From NCBI GenBank assembly GCA_002708905.1, contig PAPM01000038.1, positions 49,079 through 113,078 on the forward strand: a stretch of DNA of 64,000 nt. The letters are read 5' to 3'. This stretch comes from Pseudomonadales bacterium (GTDB lineage Bacteria > Pseudomonadota > Gammaproteobacteria > Pseudomonadales > Ketobacteraceae). Positions 35,868 to 44,863 of the stretch are shown piece by piece. Numbering within the stretch: the first letter of the stretch is position 1; every line of letters begins with the position of its first letter. The translations under genes were made by a program, and so were the position numbers. The notes beneath the pieces are model-generated. The model was given only the letters and a program-made list of their open reading frames with translations. It had not been told where the DNA came from and searched no databases.

Positions 35868-36329
35868 ATGGCGACATTCCCCAATTCCGCTCAGGTGAGT
35901 ATTATGGCGTTTGACTTCGGCACCCAGAAGATCGGGGTGGCGGTGGGTCAGTCCGTCACCGGGTCCGCTCAAGCCCTGCCGGAACTTCGCGCCAAAGACG
36001 GCCAACCGGACTGGCAGGAAGTGGCCAGACTGATTGAGGAGTGGCAACCGGATGCGTTTGTGGTGGGGGTTCCGGTACAGATGGATGGCAGCGAATTTGA
36101 ACTGACCCAACGGGCCCGCAAGTTCGGTCAGCGCCTCCATGGCCGTTTCGGCAAGCCCTGGTTTGCCATGGATGAACGCCTCACCTCGTTTGAGGCCCGG
36201 GAGCTTAAACAAGAACAACGCAGAGCAGGTGCCAGAAAAGGCAGCCTGGTTGACAGCATCGCGGCAAGCCTTATCCTGCAGTCCTGGTTTGCGGAACAGT
36301 GGCCACAATTGGCAGCTGATAATATTTAA
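35868..36329 (+). CDS. ruvX: Holliday-junction resolvase-like RuvX/YqgF
   Basis: A 153-residue RNase H-fold protein. MAFDFGTQKIGVAVG carries the first catalytic Asp, VVGVPVQMDGSE and WFAMDERLTSFEA the next acidic sites, and KGSLVDSIAASLIL the last Asp. In E. coli the protein takes part in 16S rRNA 5'-end processing. It follows algH by 16 bases and precedes pyrR by 12, so the genes are probably co-transcribed. Confidence 0.93.
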   Translation: MATFPNSAQVSIMAFDFGTQKIGVAVGQSVTGSAQALPELRAKDGQPDWQEVARLIEEWQPDAFVVGVPVQMDGSEFELTQRARKFGQRLHGRFGKPWFAMDERLTSFEARELKQEQRRAGARKGSLVDSIAASLILQSWFAEQWPQLAADNI

Positions 36330-36341
36330 GGAAGTTTCTTC

Positions 36342-36848
36342 ATGATCATGCCGGAAGTGGCACCCCTGCTGGACTCCATGGCCAGCGATATAAAAAAAAC
36401 CATTTACCCCAAGCACAACAAAGAACCCGCCATGGTGGGCATTCACACCGGTGGTGCCTGGCTGGCGAAACAGCTCCACGCCAGCTTGGGACTGAAACAG
36501 CCATTGGGACTGATGGACATCTCCTTTTACCGGGATGACTTCCAGGGCAAGGGGCTGCACCCCCAGGTTCAACCCTCCAACCTGCCGTTTAATGTGGAAG
36601 GCCAGCACGTCATCCTGGTGGACGACGTCATCATGAGCGGCCGTACCATTCGCGCGGCGCTTAACGAATTATTCGATTACGGCCGCCCCGCCTGCGTCTC
36701 ATTGGTGGCCCTGGTGGACCTGCCAAGGCGAGAACTGCCCATTCAGCCCGATGTATGGGGTATAAGAATGGATTTAGAGCCCCAACAAAGGATAAAATTG
36801 AGCGGCCCTGAGCCTTTGACTCTTACTCTGATCGACTCTAAAGCATGA
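36342..36848 (+). CDS. pyrR: PyrR bifunctional protein (pyr regulator / uracil phosphoribosyltransferase)
   Basis: A 168-residue phosphoribosyltransferase-fold protein. The PRPP motif [18 protein letters not shown] is at about 89-106, and [12 protein letters not shown] and DISFYRDDF are typical of PyrR. In Pseudomonas PyrR adjoins pyrB and acts as a regulator of pyrimidine genes. I see no attenuator hairpin just upstream, so an RNA-binding role is not supported by sequence here. The stop overlaps the pyrB start (ATGA). Confidence 0.94.
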   Translation: MIMPEVAPLLDSMASDIKKTIYPKHNKEPAMVGIHTGGAWLAKQLHASLGLKQPLGLMDISFYRDDFQGKGLHPQVQPSNLPFNVEGQHVILVDDVIMSGRTIRAALNELFDYGRPACVSLVALVDLPRRELPIQPDVWGIRMDLEPQQRIKLSGPEPLTLTLIDSKA

Positions 36849-37849
36849 CGCCGACGATACCGCCACATCAATTGCAGCTGAACCCGAAAGGCCAACTGCG
36901 ACACTTTCTTACGACCGAAGGATTATCCACCGAACTGTTAACTGAAATTCTCGACACTGCCGAATCCTTTGTCAGTGTGGGAAAACAGGCGGTAAAAAAG
37001 GTGCCCCTGCTGCGGGGCAAGACCGTGGTAAACCTGTTCTTTGAAGCCAGTACCCGCACCCGCACCACCTTTGAGCTGGCGGCGAAGCGCTTGTCCGCCG
37101 ATGTCCTGAACATCAACATCAGCACCTCCGCCACCTCCAAAGGGGAATCCCTGATGGACATGCTGTGGAATCTGGAGGCCATGGACAGCGACATGTTTGT
37201 GGTGCGCCATGAAGCCAGCGGTGCGCCCCACTTTATCGCTGAACACGTGTGCCCCACGGTGGCGGTGATCAACGCCGGCGATGGTCGTCACGCCCATCCC
37301 ACCCAGGCCATGCTGGACATGTATACCATCCGCCGCCATAAGGGTGACTTCCGCAACCTCAACGTGGCTATAGTGGGTGATGTACTGCACTCCCGGGTAG
37401 CCCGCTCCCAGGTGCATGCCCTGCGCGGACTGAATGTGGGTGAAGTCCGGGTCATCGGCCCCAAAACCCTGATCCCGTCAGACTTCGATACTCTGGGTGC
37501 AAGAATTTACTACGACATGGCCAAGGGCCTGAAAGACGTGGACGTGGTCATCATGCTACGACTGCAGAAAGAGCGTATGCAATCCGCCCTGCTGCCCAGT
37601 GAATCTGAATTCTACCGGCTGTACGGTCTGACCACCGAGAAGCTGGCCTTTGCCAAACCGGATGCCATTGTCATGCACCCGGGCCCTATTAACCGGGGCG
37701 TGGAGATTGAATCCGCTGTAGCCGACTGCAAGCAGTCAGTCATCCTGCAACAGGTCAACTACGGCATCGCCGTACGCATGGCGGTCCTCTCCATGGCCAT
37801 GAGCGGCCAGACGGAAATGCAGGCCGCGATCGAAGGAGGTGAGGCCTGA
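36845..37849 (+). CDS. pyrB: Aspartate carbamoyltransferase catalytic subunit PyrB
   Basis: PyrB (334 aa) makes carbamoyl-aspartate, the first committed step of pyrimidine synthesis. The carbamoyl-phosphate loop [19 protein letters not shown] is at about 59-77, followed by [12 protein letters not shown] with the Lys that reaches the neighbouring active site, then [12 protein letters not shown] and [12 protein letters not shown]. An N-terminal extension of about 20 residues is typical of the Pseudomonas type that assembles with a dihydroorotase-like partner rather than PyrI. The next gene encodes exactly that partner, with a one-base overlap. Confidence 0.97.
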   Translation: MTPTIPPHQLQLNPKGQLRHFLTTEGLSTELLTEILDTAESFVSVGKQAVKKVPLLRGKTVVNLFFEASTRTRTTFELAAKRLSADVLNINISTSATSKGESLMDMLWNLEAMDSDMFVVRHEASGAPHFIAEHVCPTVAVINAGDGRHAHPTQAMLDMYTIRRHKGDFRNLNVAIVGDVLHSRVARSQVHALRGLNVGEVRVIGPKTLIPSDFDTLGARIYYDMAKGLKDVDVVIMLRLQKERMQSALLPSESEFYRLYGLTTEKLAFAKPDAIVMHPGPINRGVEIESAVADCKQSVILQQVNYGIAVRMAVLSMAMSGQTEMQAAIEGGEA

Positions 37850-39159
37850 TGGATTTCTCTCGCCCCCAATTCAACCAGCGCATTGTGATCCGCAACGGCC
37901 GGGTCATTGATCCCAAACAGGTGCTGGACCAGAAAGCGGATGTGTACATTGCCGACGGGGTTATCGCCAGCATTGGCGAAGCTCCGGTGGGCTTTAAAGC
38001 AGACTTCGAATTCGACGCCAACGGTATGCTGGTAATTCCCGGCGCCGTGGACCTGTGTGCAAGAGTTCGGGAACCCGGCCAGTCCCAGAAAGGCAATATT
38101 CATACGGAAACGCACGCGGCGGCCGCCGCCGGCATCACCCACCTGTGCTGTCCGCCGGATACCAATCCGGTACTGGATACCCGGGCCGTGGCCGCGCTGA
38201 TCCAGGAACGGGCCTATCAATCCGGCTACGCCCATGTCATGCCCATCGGTGCGATGACCAAAGGCCTGGAAGGGCAACAGCTTTCTGAAATGCATGCCTT
38301 GCGCGAGGCTGGTTGCATTGGCGTTTCCCAGCTACGACACCCGATCAAGGATTCCCAGGTGCTGTTGCGCTGCCTGGAATACGCCAGCACGTTCGGCCTG
38401 ATTGTATTCTTCCAAAGTGAAGATCAGTCCATCAGTCCACTGGGTGGCATGCATGCCGGCCCAACCTCTACCCGCCTTGGATTGCCGGGCATTCCTGAAT
38501 GCGCAGAAACCATTGCTCTGAGTCGGGATTTACTGCTGGTGGAACAAACCGGGGTGCAGGCCCATTTCGGCCAGATCTCCTGCGCCCGCAGCGTGGATTT
38601 GATTGCCAACGCCCAGGCCCGCGGCCTGAATGTAACCGCCGATGTGGCGGTGCATCAACTGTATCTGACTGACAACATGATCGATGGGTTCAACAGCGCG
38701 TTCCATGTGCGACCACCAGCCCGCACTGAAACGGATCGGCAGGCCTTGATCGATGGTGTGAAGTCCGGCGTGATTTCCATCCTGTGCTCCGACCACCAAC
38801 CCCACGAAGCCGCTGCCAAAGCCGAACCTTTTCCCAACACGGAAGCCGGCATTTCCGCCTTCTCCCATTTTCTGCCCCTGAGTTATGAGCTGGTGGATAG
38901 CGGTGTGCTGACCGAGTCGGAATGGGTGCAGCGGATCGCGATGAATCCGGCCCACTTGATTGGCCTGGATGCCGGCCACTTGGGCATCGGCAGCAATGCC
39001 AATCTTTGTGTCTTTGACCCCAACAGAGAGTGGACGCTGAAACAAGAGAACGTCTATTCCCAAGGGAAAAATACACCGTTTTTGGGGCGCAGGATGCCGG
39101 GGCGAGTGGAGTTAACGCTTAGAGATGGCAGCATCAGTTTTCGCTTGAGCCAAGCCTGA
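37849..39159 (+). CDS. Dihydroorotase-like subunit (PyrC', catalytically inactive)
   Basis: A 436-residue amidohydrolase-fold protein homologous to class I dihydroorotase. The zinc motif that normally reads DxHxHxR is here VDLCARVREPG, so both His are lost, and the later HCED-type site reads QSEDQS. AHFGQISCARSVDLI and SDHQPHEAA preserve other blocks. In Pseudomonas such an inactive PyrC' forms a dodecamer with PyrB and is required for its assembly. Its gene overlaps pyrB (TGATG), which supports that role; real dihydroorotase must be encoded elsewhere. Confidence 0.93.
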   Translation: MDFSRPQFNQRIVIRNGRVIDPKQVLDQKADVYIADGVIASIGEAPVGFKADFEFDANGMLVIPGAVDLCARVREPGQSQKGNIHTETHAAAAAGITHLCCPPDTNPVLDTRAVAALIQERAYQSGYAHVMPIGAMTKGLEGQQLSEMHALREAGCIGVSQLRHPIKDSQVLLRCLEYASTFGLIVFFQSEDQSISPLGGMHAGPTSTRLGLPGIPECAETIALSRDLLLVEQTGVQAHFGQISCARSVDLIANAQARGLNVTADVAVHQLYLTDNMIDGFNSAFHVRPPARTETDRQALIDGVKSGVISILCSDHQPHEAAAKAEPFPNTEAGISAFSHFLPLSYELVDSGVLTESEWVQRIAMNPAHLIGLDAGHLGIGSNANLCVFDPNREWTLKQENVYSQGKNTPFLGRRMPGRVELTLRDGSISFRLSQA

Positions 39160-39206
39160 ATGCGGTAACCCCTCACCCCTTGGTGGAATCCAATGCGGCC
39201 CTGCGC

Positions 39207-41930
39207 TCAAAAAGGTTGAGATTTAATCCGTCTCCTGTATGCGAGACGCATTTGTTTTTCGCTCTCGATGATTGCAAACAGTGCTATTCCGACTCCAACA
39301 ATGAGCAAACCATCCATAATGGGGATAGATTCGGTTGCGAACACAGTTTGTAATATTGGCAGATAGGTAATCGCGAACTGAGCTGCCGTTATAATGATAA
39401 CCACAGACCATACCACTTTGGTACCGCGCACCCCCTGCCAGGTTAGCGAAGTACCGTATATATTTCGAATAAAAAACAAGTGAAAAATTTCCATTACCAC
39501 CAATGTATTCAGTGCAATTGTCCGTGCCAACTCGACGGAGTAGCCGCGATCTATCGCATAATGATATGTACCAAACACACCACAAAGAAACAGAATCGAA
39601 ACCAAAATGATGTGCCAAACCAGCTCACCATTTAGCAATGGTTCTTGACGTTCACGTGGTGGTCGACGCATAGTGTTTTTCTCTGTTGGCTCAAAAGCCA
39701 GCGCAATCCCGAGCGTTACAGCAGTAATGAGATTGACCCAAAGGATCTGAATGGGAGTAATGGGCAGTGTCATTCCTAACAGTAAAGCCACAACAATCGT
39801 CATCGCTTCGCCAGCATTGGTTGGTAACGTCCAGCTGATTACCTTCTTTAAATTATCATACACAGTCCGTCCTTCGCGCACTGCTGCCACAATGGAGGCA
39901 AAATTATCATCCACCAACACCAATTCTGCAGCTTCTTTTGCTGCCTCACTGCCTTTCCGTCCCATGGCAATTCCTGCATCCGCGCGCTTGAGAGCAGGAG
40001 CATCATTAACGCCGTCTCCGGTCATAGCCACGGCCATACCATGGGCCTGCAGGGCCATAACCAACCGTAGTTTGTGTTCCGGACTAGTCCGAGCAAATAC
40101 ATCACATTCCAACACAGCTTGGCGCAGCGCTGTATCATCCAGCTCATCCAGTTCGTTTCCGGTCATGACTTTATCGGTATTTTTTAGGCCAATTTGCTTA
40201 CCGATGGCGGCAGCAGTTCTGATGTGGTCTCCTGTGATCATTTTCACCTGGATACCTGCATCATGACATTCCGCCACCGCAGCAATAGCCTCTGTGCGCG
40301 GAGGGTCAATCATTCCCACCATACCGATAAATGTTAAAGAATCTGATACCTCTGAATGTTCCAACACCGTGTGGGTCGGCATCACTGTTTTAACCGCAAA
40401 AGCCAGCACGCGCTGCCCACGTTCGGCTATTGCATCCGCTTGTTCGTTCCAATACGCCATATTCAAAGCTTCGGTAGCACCATCGGCGCTGCGTTGATTG
40501 GCACACATGGTCAATATGCGCTCTGGCGCGCCTTTAACAAATATGCAGGCGTTTTGCTCATGATCATGATTAAGTGTTGCCATAAAGCGATGTTTGGCAT
40601 CAAAGGGAATGGCATCAGTACGTTTCCAGGCAGCTTGCTCCTGCCGGGTATCCAGATCCATCTTACCTGCAAAGCTTAACAGCGCTCCTTCCATTGGGTC
40701 GCCTTCCACTACCCATACACCGTTGTGATTCCTTATCGCTGCATCATTACAGAGCGTTGCGGCACGCGCCAATTCTTCCAAAACAGCATGTTCAGCAGGT
40801 GATACTTGGGAGTCTTCAAGTTTCAGCAAACCTTTGGGTTCATACCCACTACCGTCCAGTGTAAACAGGTGGCGCTGAGTTAGTACCGAGGCAACCATCA
40901 TTTCGTTGCGGGTCAAGGTGCCTGTTTTATCAGTACATATAACTGATACCGATCCCAGCGTTTCAATGGCAGGCAAGCGGCGTACGATAACATTCCGCCG
41001 AGCCATGGCTTGAACGCCAATCGCCAGCGTAATGGTAAGCACTGCTGGTAAGCCTTCAGGGATAGCAGCAACAGACAACCCCACCACGGCCATGAACATC
41101 TCGGTAAAAGCGTAATGCGCAACGAAATGTCCAAACACAAGTAAGATCACAGCTATAATAAGAATGACGATTGTCAACCATTTGGCAAACACCCCCATCT
41201 GTGTCACCAGGGGCGTGGTTAGTGCCTCAACTCGTGACAGAAGACCACTAATACGACCGATCTCAGTATTTGAACCTGTGGCTACCACAACCCCTTTTCC
41301 CTGACCACTTGTGACCAAGGTGCCGGAATAGGCCATGCAGGAGCGGTCCCCAATGGCGGCATCATTAGAGACGGCTGCGGTATTCTTATCCACTGGAACC
41401 GATTCCCCGGTTAATATCGCTTCCTGAACCGATAGGCCATGGCAAACAAGCAATCTAAGATCAGCCGGAATTTTATCGCCTGCCTCCAGCAATACGATAT
41501 CGCCAGGTACTAATTGTTCAGCGTCGACGGTAGTACGTTCGCCACCACGAATCACATTGGCTCGGGGTGCCAGCATATGGCGGATGGCATCCATAGCTTG
41601 TTCTGCCTTTCCTTCCTGGATAAAACCGATAATTGCGTTTGCAATGACAACAGTCAGTATGACACCAGCATCGAACCAGTGCTCAAGCAGAACGGTAATT
41701 GCCGCTGAACCGATCAGAACATAGATCAAGACATTGTGAAAATGCAGAAGAAAACGAATGAACGGAGAGCGCCTGGCTGCCTGAGCTAAGCGATTTGCGC
41801 CATAGGTTAGAAACCGTGTATCCACATCACCTGGAGTCAAGCCTTCAGTGGAAGACTTTAGTTCATCCAGAACCGCATTGGCTGAAATATTATGCCAATT
41901 GCTGGTTGAGTTTCTCTCTCTGCCTTCCAT
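39207..41930 (-). CDS. Cation-transporting P-type ATPase (P2 family)
   Basis: A 907-residue P-type ATPase. It has an N-terminal cation-ATPase domain (NISANAVLDELKSSTEGLT), TGES in the actuator domain at about 175, the membrane motif AAIPEGLPAVL near 290, the phosphorylation site CTDKTGTLTRNE near 333, the ATP-site KGAPERIL, and GDGVNDAPALKRADAGIAMG in the P domain. Ten membrane helices are expected. PEGLP fits Ca2+ or Na+/K+-like P2 ATPases; the ion is not certain, but a Ca/Na exchanger gene follows. Base composition is AT-richer than that of the flanks. Confidence 0.9.
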   Translation of the reverse strand: MEGRERNSTSNWHNISANAVLDELKSSTEGLTPGDVDTRFLTYGANRLAQAARRSPFIRFLLHFHNVLIYVLIGSAAITVLLEHWFDAGVILTVVIANAIIGFIQEGKAEQAMDAIRHMLAPRANVIRGGERTTVDAEQLVPGDIVLLEAGDKIPADLRLLVCHGLSVQEAILTGESVPVDKNTAAVSNDAAIGDRSCMAYSGTLVTSGQGKGVVVATGSNTEIGRISGLLSRVEALTTPLVTQMGVFAKWLTIVILIIAVILLVFGHFVAHYAFTEMFMAVVGLSVAAIPEGLPAVLTITLAIGVQAMARRNVIVRRLPAIETLGSVSVICTDKTGTLTRNEMMVASVLTQRHLFTLDGSGYEPKGLLKLEDSQVSPAEHAVLEELARAATLCNDAAIRNHNGVWVVEGDPMEGALLSFAGKMDLDTRQEQAAWKRTDAIPFDAKHRFMATLNHDHEQNACIFVKGAPERILTMCANQRSADGATEALNMAYWNEQADAIAERGQRVLAFAVKTVMPTHTVLEHSEVSDSLTFIGMVGMIDPPRTEAIAAVAECHDAGIQVKMITGDHIRTAAAIGKQIGLKNTDKVMTGNELDELDDTALRQAVLECDVFARTSPEHKLRLVMALQAHGMAVAMTGDGVNDAPALKRADAGIAMGRKGSEAAKEAAELVLVDDNFASIVAAVREGRTVYDNLKKVISWTLPTNAGEAMTIVVALLLGMTLPITPIQILWVNLITAVTLGIALAFEPTEKNTMRRPPRERQEPLLNGELVWHIILVSILFLCGVFGTYHYAIDRGYSVELARTIALNTLVVMEIFHLFFIRNIYGTSLTWQGVRGTKVVWSVVIIITAAQFAITYLPILQTVFATESIPIMDGLLIVGVGIALFAIIESEKQMRLAYRRRIKSQPF

Positions 41931-41974
41931 ATCTATCTCGTTATAAGAATGCTCATGGCAATACCGGCTGACTG

Positions 41975-42940
41975 TTAGGAAGCTGTGACGATCAGGTAGG
42001 CCACATAGCTGAAGTAACAGACAAGGAGCGCTACGCCCTCTATGCGATTAATATGACCGGGTGCACGAAATCCATAACCCATGATAAATAGACCGATTGT
42101 CAATGCCAACATCACTAGCATGTCCCTATTGAAAACCTCCGGTCCAGCGACCATGGGCTGAATGACTCCGGCGATGCCTACCACGGCCAAGGTGTTGAAC
42201 AGGTTCGAACCGAGCACGTTTCCCAAAGCAATATCGTGTTCCCCTTTGCGGGCAGCCACAACCGAAGAGGCAAGCTCTGGTAGAGAGGTGCCGACGGCAA
42301 CGATCGTCAGACCAATAATCAAATCACTAACACCATATCCTTGCGCAATTTCCACCGCGCCCCATACCAGGATTCGGGAGCTTATAATCAGTAGCACCAA
42401 CCCAGAGACAAGGAAGACGACGGCTTGACGGATGGGTATATCCAGGCCATCCAACTCCTGGTTTATATCCTCTATAATCACATCCTGACCCTGGTGTAGT
42501 CCCTGCCAAATAGTCCATGCCATCAGGCCAACAAACACAGCCAATAACCCAGACGCCTCAAGACGTGTGATCGTACCATCCCATAGCTGCCAGGCGGCGA
42601 GCACAGTCACCCCGGTAAGTAAGGGGAGTTCTTTTCGAAGCACATGTGACCGGACAATTACGGGACTGATCATTGCTGTCAACCCGAGAATCAGGGCTAT
42701 ATTCGCGATATTCGATCCGTATGCGTTACCTAGAGCTATACCTGAATTGTTCTGTAATGCTGCAAGAATTGAGACTGACATTTCTGGCGCAGAGGTACCG
42801 AACCCAACGATCACCATACCAATTAGTAACGGGGGCACACTGAAATGCATAGCAATTACGGAGGAGCCCGCCACAAAACGGTCAGCACTCCAAACCAGAA
42901 TGGCCAGGCCAACGATAATCGCAATAAAAGCTAATAGCAT
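41975..42940 (-). CDS. Calcium/sodium antiporter of the CaCA family (YrbG-like)
   Basis: A 321-residue membrane protein with ten predicted helices and the two inverted alpha-repeats of the CaCA superfamily: GFGTSAPEMSVSILAA with ALGNAYGSNIANIALILG in the first half, and VGTSLPELASSVVAARKG with ALGNVLGSNLFNTL in the second. The acidic ion ligands (Glu in both SxPE motifs) are intact. It exchanges Ca2+ for Na+ or H+ across the inner membrane. It lies 44 bases upstream of the P-type ATPase gene in the same direction, so both may control the same ion. Confidence 0.92.
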   Translation of the reverse strand: MLLAFIAIIVGLAILVWSADRFVAGSSVIAMHFSVPPLLIGMVIVGFGTSAPEMSVSILAALQNNSGIALGNAYGSNIANIALILGLTAMISPVIVRSHVLRKELPLLTGVTVLAAWQLWDGTITRLEASGLLAVFVGLMAWTIWQGLHQGQDVIIEDINQELDGLDIPIRQAVVFLVSGLVLLIISSRILVWGAVEIAQGYGVSDLIIGLTIVAVGTSLPELASSVVAARKGEHDIALGNVLGSNLFNTLAVVGIAGVIQPMVAGPEVFNRDMLVMLALTIGLFIMGYGFRAPGHINRIEGVALLVCYFSYVAYLIVTAS

Positions 42941-42978
42941 ACGAATCCTGTTAGATTTAACCGGGCAAAGCCATAGCT

Positions 42979-43956
42979 CTAAATTTCTACCGGAGACACG
43001 AACTCATCGGGCTTAATTGCCAACACAGAGCAATGCACCTGCTCCAATATAGATTCAGCCGTGTTACCTATAATGAATCCAGGAATCCCTGTGCGAGCGA
43101 CTGTTCCCATCACAAGCAGGTCAATGTTGTGTTTAGTTACCATCAACGGAATCTCCTTTGCGGGAAGCCCTTTAACCATGTGCACTTGCGGACGCAAATG
43201 ATCTATCACATCTTTACCAAGAGATGATTTCATTTTCTCTTTGAGCGTATCCAGCCTGGCAACACATTCGTTTCTCTCCGCCTCCACGTAGCGATCAACA
43301 TCCTCCTCAGGCATGCTGGAAAATACACCATAGCGCAGAAAATCCTCTCCATATGCTTCCCAGACACTGCCTATATGAAGAGATGTTGGTTCAGACATGG
43401 AAAAAGCAGCACTGTATTCCATCACCTTTTCGTTTAGTTTGCTCTGTACTAAATTGCCCTGCTCACAAAACTCCTCATTAACATCGACTGTGGCCAACAC
43501 ATTCCTAAACTCCGTACGCTGGCCAGGCTTGAGAAGCAATACCGGACACGGACACTTCCGAAGCAAGTGCATGTCTTCACTGCCAAACAGCCGATCGAGC
43601 CAGTCAACATCATCGGCGCATTTAACCACAAGATCGTATTGGTTCTCGATGACATGCTTTATTATCTCAACGAATTCAATCCCAGAATAGATTTTCACAT
43701 CTGGTTTCCGAATCTGGCTATGTTTTCTTACCCATCCGTCTATATCGTTTCTTTTATTTGAAATTGCTTCAGCCAGGTTTTGATCTATATCAGATTTCCT
43801 TTTGAATACTGTTCGCAAGTTCTTTGAAGCAACTATAGATGAAGCGAAAGTCAAGTCAGCCCGATGATTATCGGCAATACGCAAAGCTTGAGTAAGAGCC
43901 GTCTCAGAATTTTTGTCAGGCTCGACTACACATAGCACTTTGTGGATTTTGTTCAT
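42979..43956 (-). CDS. Tandem universal stress protein (UspA/UspE family)
   Basis: A 325-residue protein with two Usp domains (about 1-145 and 160-322). The second contains the nucleotide-binding pattern VMGTVARTGIPGFIIGNTAESIL (G-2x-G-9x-G-S/T type), while in the first the motif is degenerate. UspE-like tandem proteins respond to stress or starvation. ATG 43956 is chosen because GGAG lies nine bases upstream, while the earlier ATG abuts that site. It is part of the AT-rich ion/stress block. Confidence 0.85.
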   Translation of the reverse strand: MNKIHKVLCVVEPDKNSETALTQALRIADNHRADLTFASSIVASKNLRTVFKRKSDIDQNLAEAISNKRNDIDGWVRKHSQIRKPDVKIYSGIEFVEIIKHVIENQYDLVVKCADDVDWLDRLFGSEDMHLLRKCPCPVLLLKPGQRTEFRNVLATVDVNEEFCEQGNLVQSKLNEKVMEYSAAFSMSEPTSLHIGSVWEAYGEDFLRYGVFSSMPEEDVDRYVEAERNECVARLDTLKEKMKSSLGKDVIDHLRPQVHMVKGLPAKEIPLMVTKHNIDLLVMGTVARTGIPGFIIGNTAESILEQVHCSVLAIKPDEFVSPVEI

Positions 43957-43995
43957 GTTGCTCATCTCCGCCTTAAGCTGAACATAATCAGTACG

Positions 43996-44838
43996 TCATA
44001 TATTCCAGCATGTCTCAAGATATTCAAAAGCCTCTTCCGCTGAGTCTGCCCAATGTATTAGCTTGACGTCATCAGATGAGATGGCTCCTTGTTCTATCAA
44101 AAAATCAAAGTCGATTAATCTCTTCCAGTATTCTATACCTACAAGAATCACGGGTACCGGCTTTATCTTTCTTGTCTGAATTAAAGTCAGCGTTTCGAAG
44201 AGCTCATCCAACGTACCAAAACCTCCTGGAAAGGCGACGAGCCCTCTTGCTCGTTTTAAAAAATGCATTTTTCTTACAGCAAAGTAATGGAACTGGAAAC
44301 ACAGGTCAGGAGTAATATATGGGTTCGGCTTCTGCTCATAAGGTAATACTATGTTGAGACCTATACTTCTCCCTCCAACATCAGACGCGCCCCGGTTTGC
44401 CGCCTCCATAATTCCTGGTCCACCGCCGGTTACAACTACAAACTCTTTACCCTCATGCTCAATGGACAGCTGTGTAATCTTCTGAGCCAGCCTGCGCGCC
44501 TCCTGATAAAAACGAGAATTGCCAAGGCCACCCTTGGGGCCACCGTCATCCTTTCCACCCAATGTCGGCGCATTCCCTGCCTGTTTGGTACCTGGATCAG
44601 AAAACCTTGCCCCACCAAAAATAACTACGGTAGAATGGATATCGTACTCTTCCAGAACAATGTCTGGCTTAAGCCATTCCAACTGAAGCCTGACCGCCCG
44701 CAAATCCTCCCTTAAGATGAAATCATTATCAGCATACGCCAGACGATAAGATGGATTATCCATACGGCTTTTCCTGGCGCGATCAAGATCTTCGGCCGCA
44801 GAAGGAAAGATAGAAGTAGAATTATCGGGCTCTTTCAT
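43996..44838 (-). CDS. LOG family (TIGR00730) Rossmann-fold protein
   Basis: A 280-residue protein with the LOG/lysine-decarboxylase-like fold. VVIFGGARFSDP (about 83-94), VTGGGPGIMEAANRGA and VAFPGGFGTLDELFETL (PGGxGT motif) are diagnostic. Many members are cytokinin-like nucleotide phosphoribohydrolases (PpnN, LOG); this one has an additional segment with KDDGGPKGGLGNSRFY between the first strand and helix, so it is of the longer bacterial type. I chose ATG 44838, 25 bases beyond the antiporter stop; an upstream in-frame start overlaps that gene. Substrate is uncertain. Confidence 0.85.
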   Translation of the reverse strand: MKEPDNSTSIFPSAAEDLDRARKSRMDNPSYRLAYADNDFILREDLRAVRLQLEWLKPDIVLEEYDIHSTVVIFGGARFSDPGTKQAGNAPTLGGKDDGGPKGGLGNSRFYQEARRLAQKITQLSIEHEGKEFVVVTGGGPGIMEAANRGASDVGGRSIGLNIVLPYEQKPNPYITPDLCFQFHYFAVRKMHFLKRARGLVAFPGGFGTLDELFETLTLIQTRKIKPVPVILVGIEYWKRLIDFDFLIEQGAISSDDVKLIHWADSAEEAFEYLETCWNI

Positions 44839-44863
44839 CTGAATAACCGCCTTTCCATTATGA

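Noticed and set aside
39160..39206. Possible terminator or integration site at the edge of the AT-rich block
   Set aside because: Only a 5-bp stem CTCAA/TTGAG is seen; no tRNA, direct repeat or integrase supports an attachment site.
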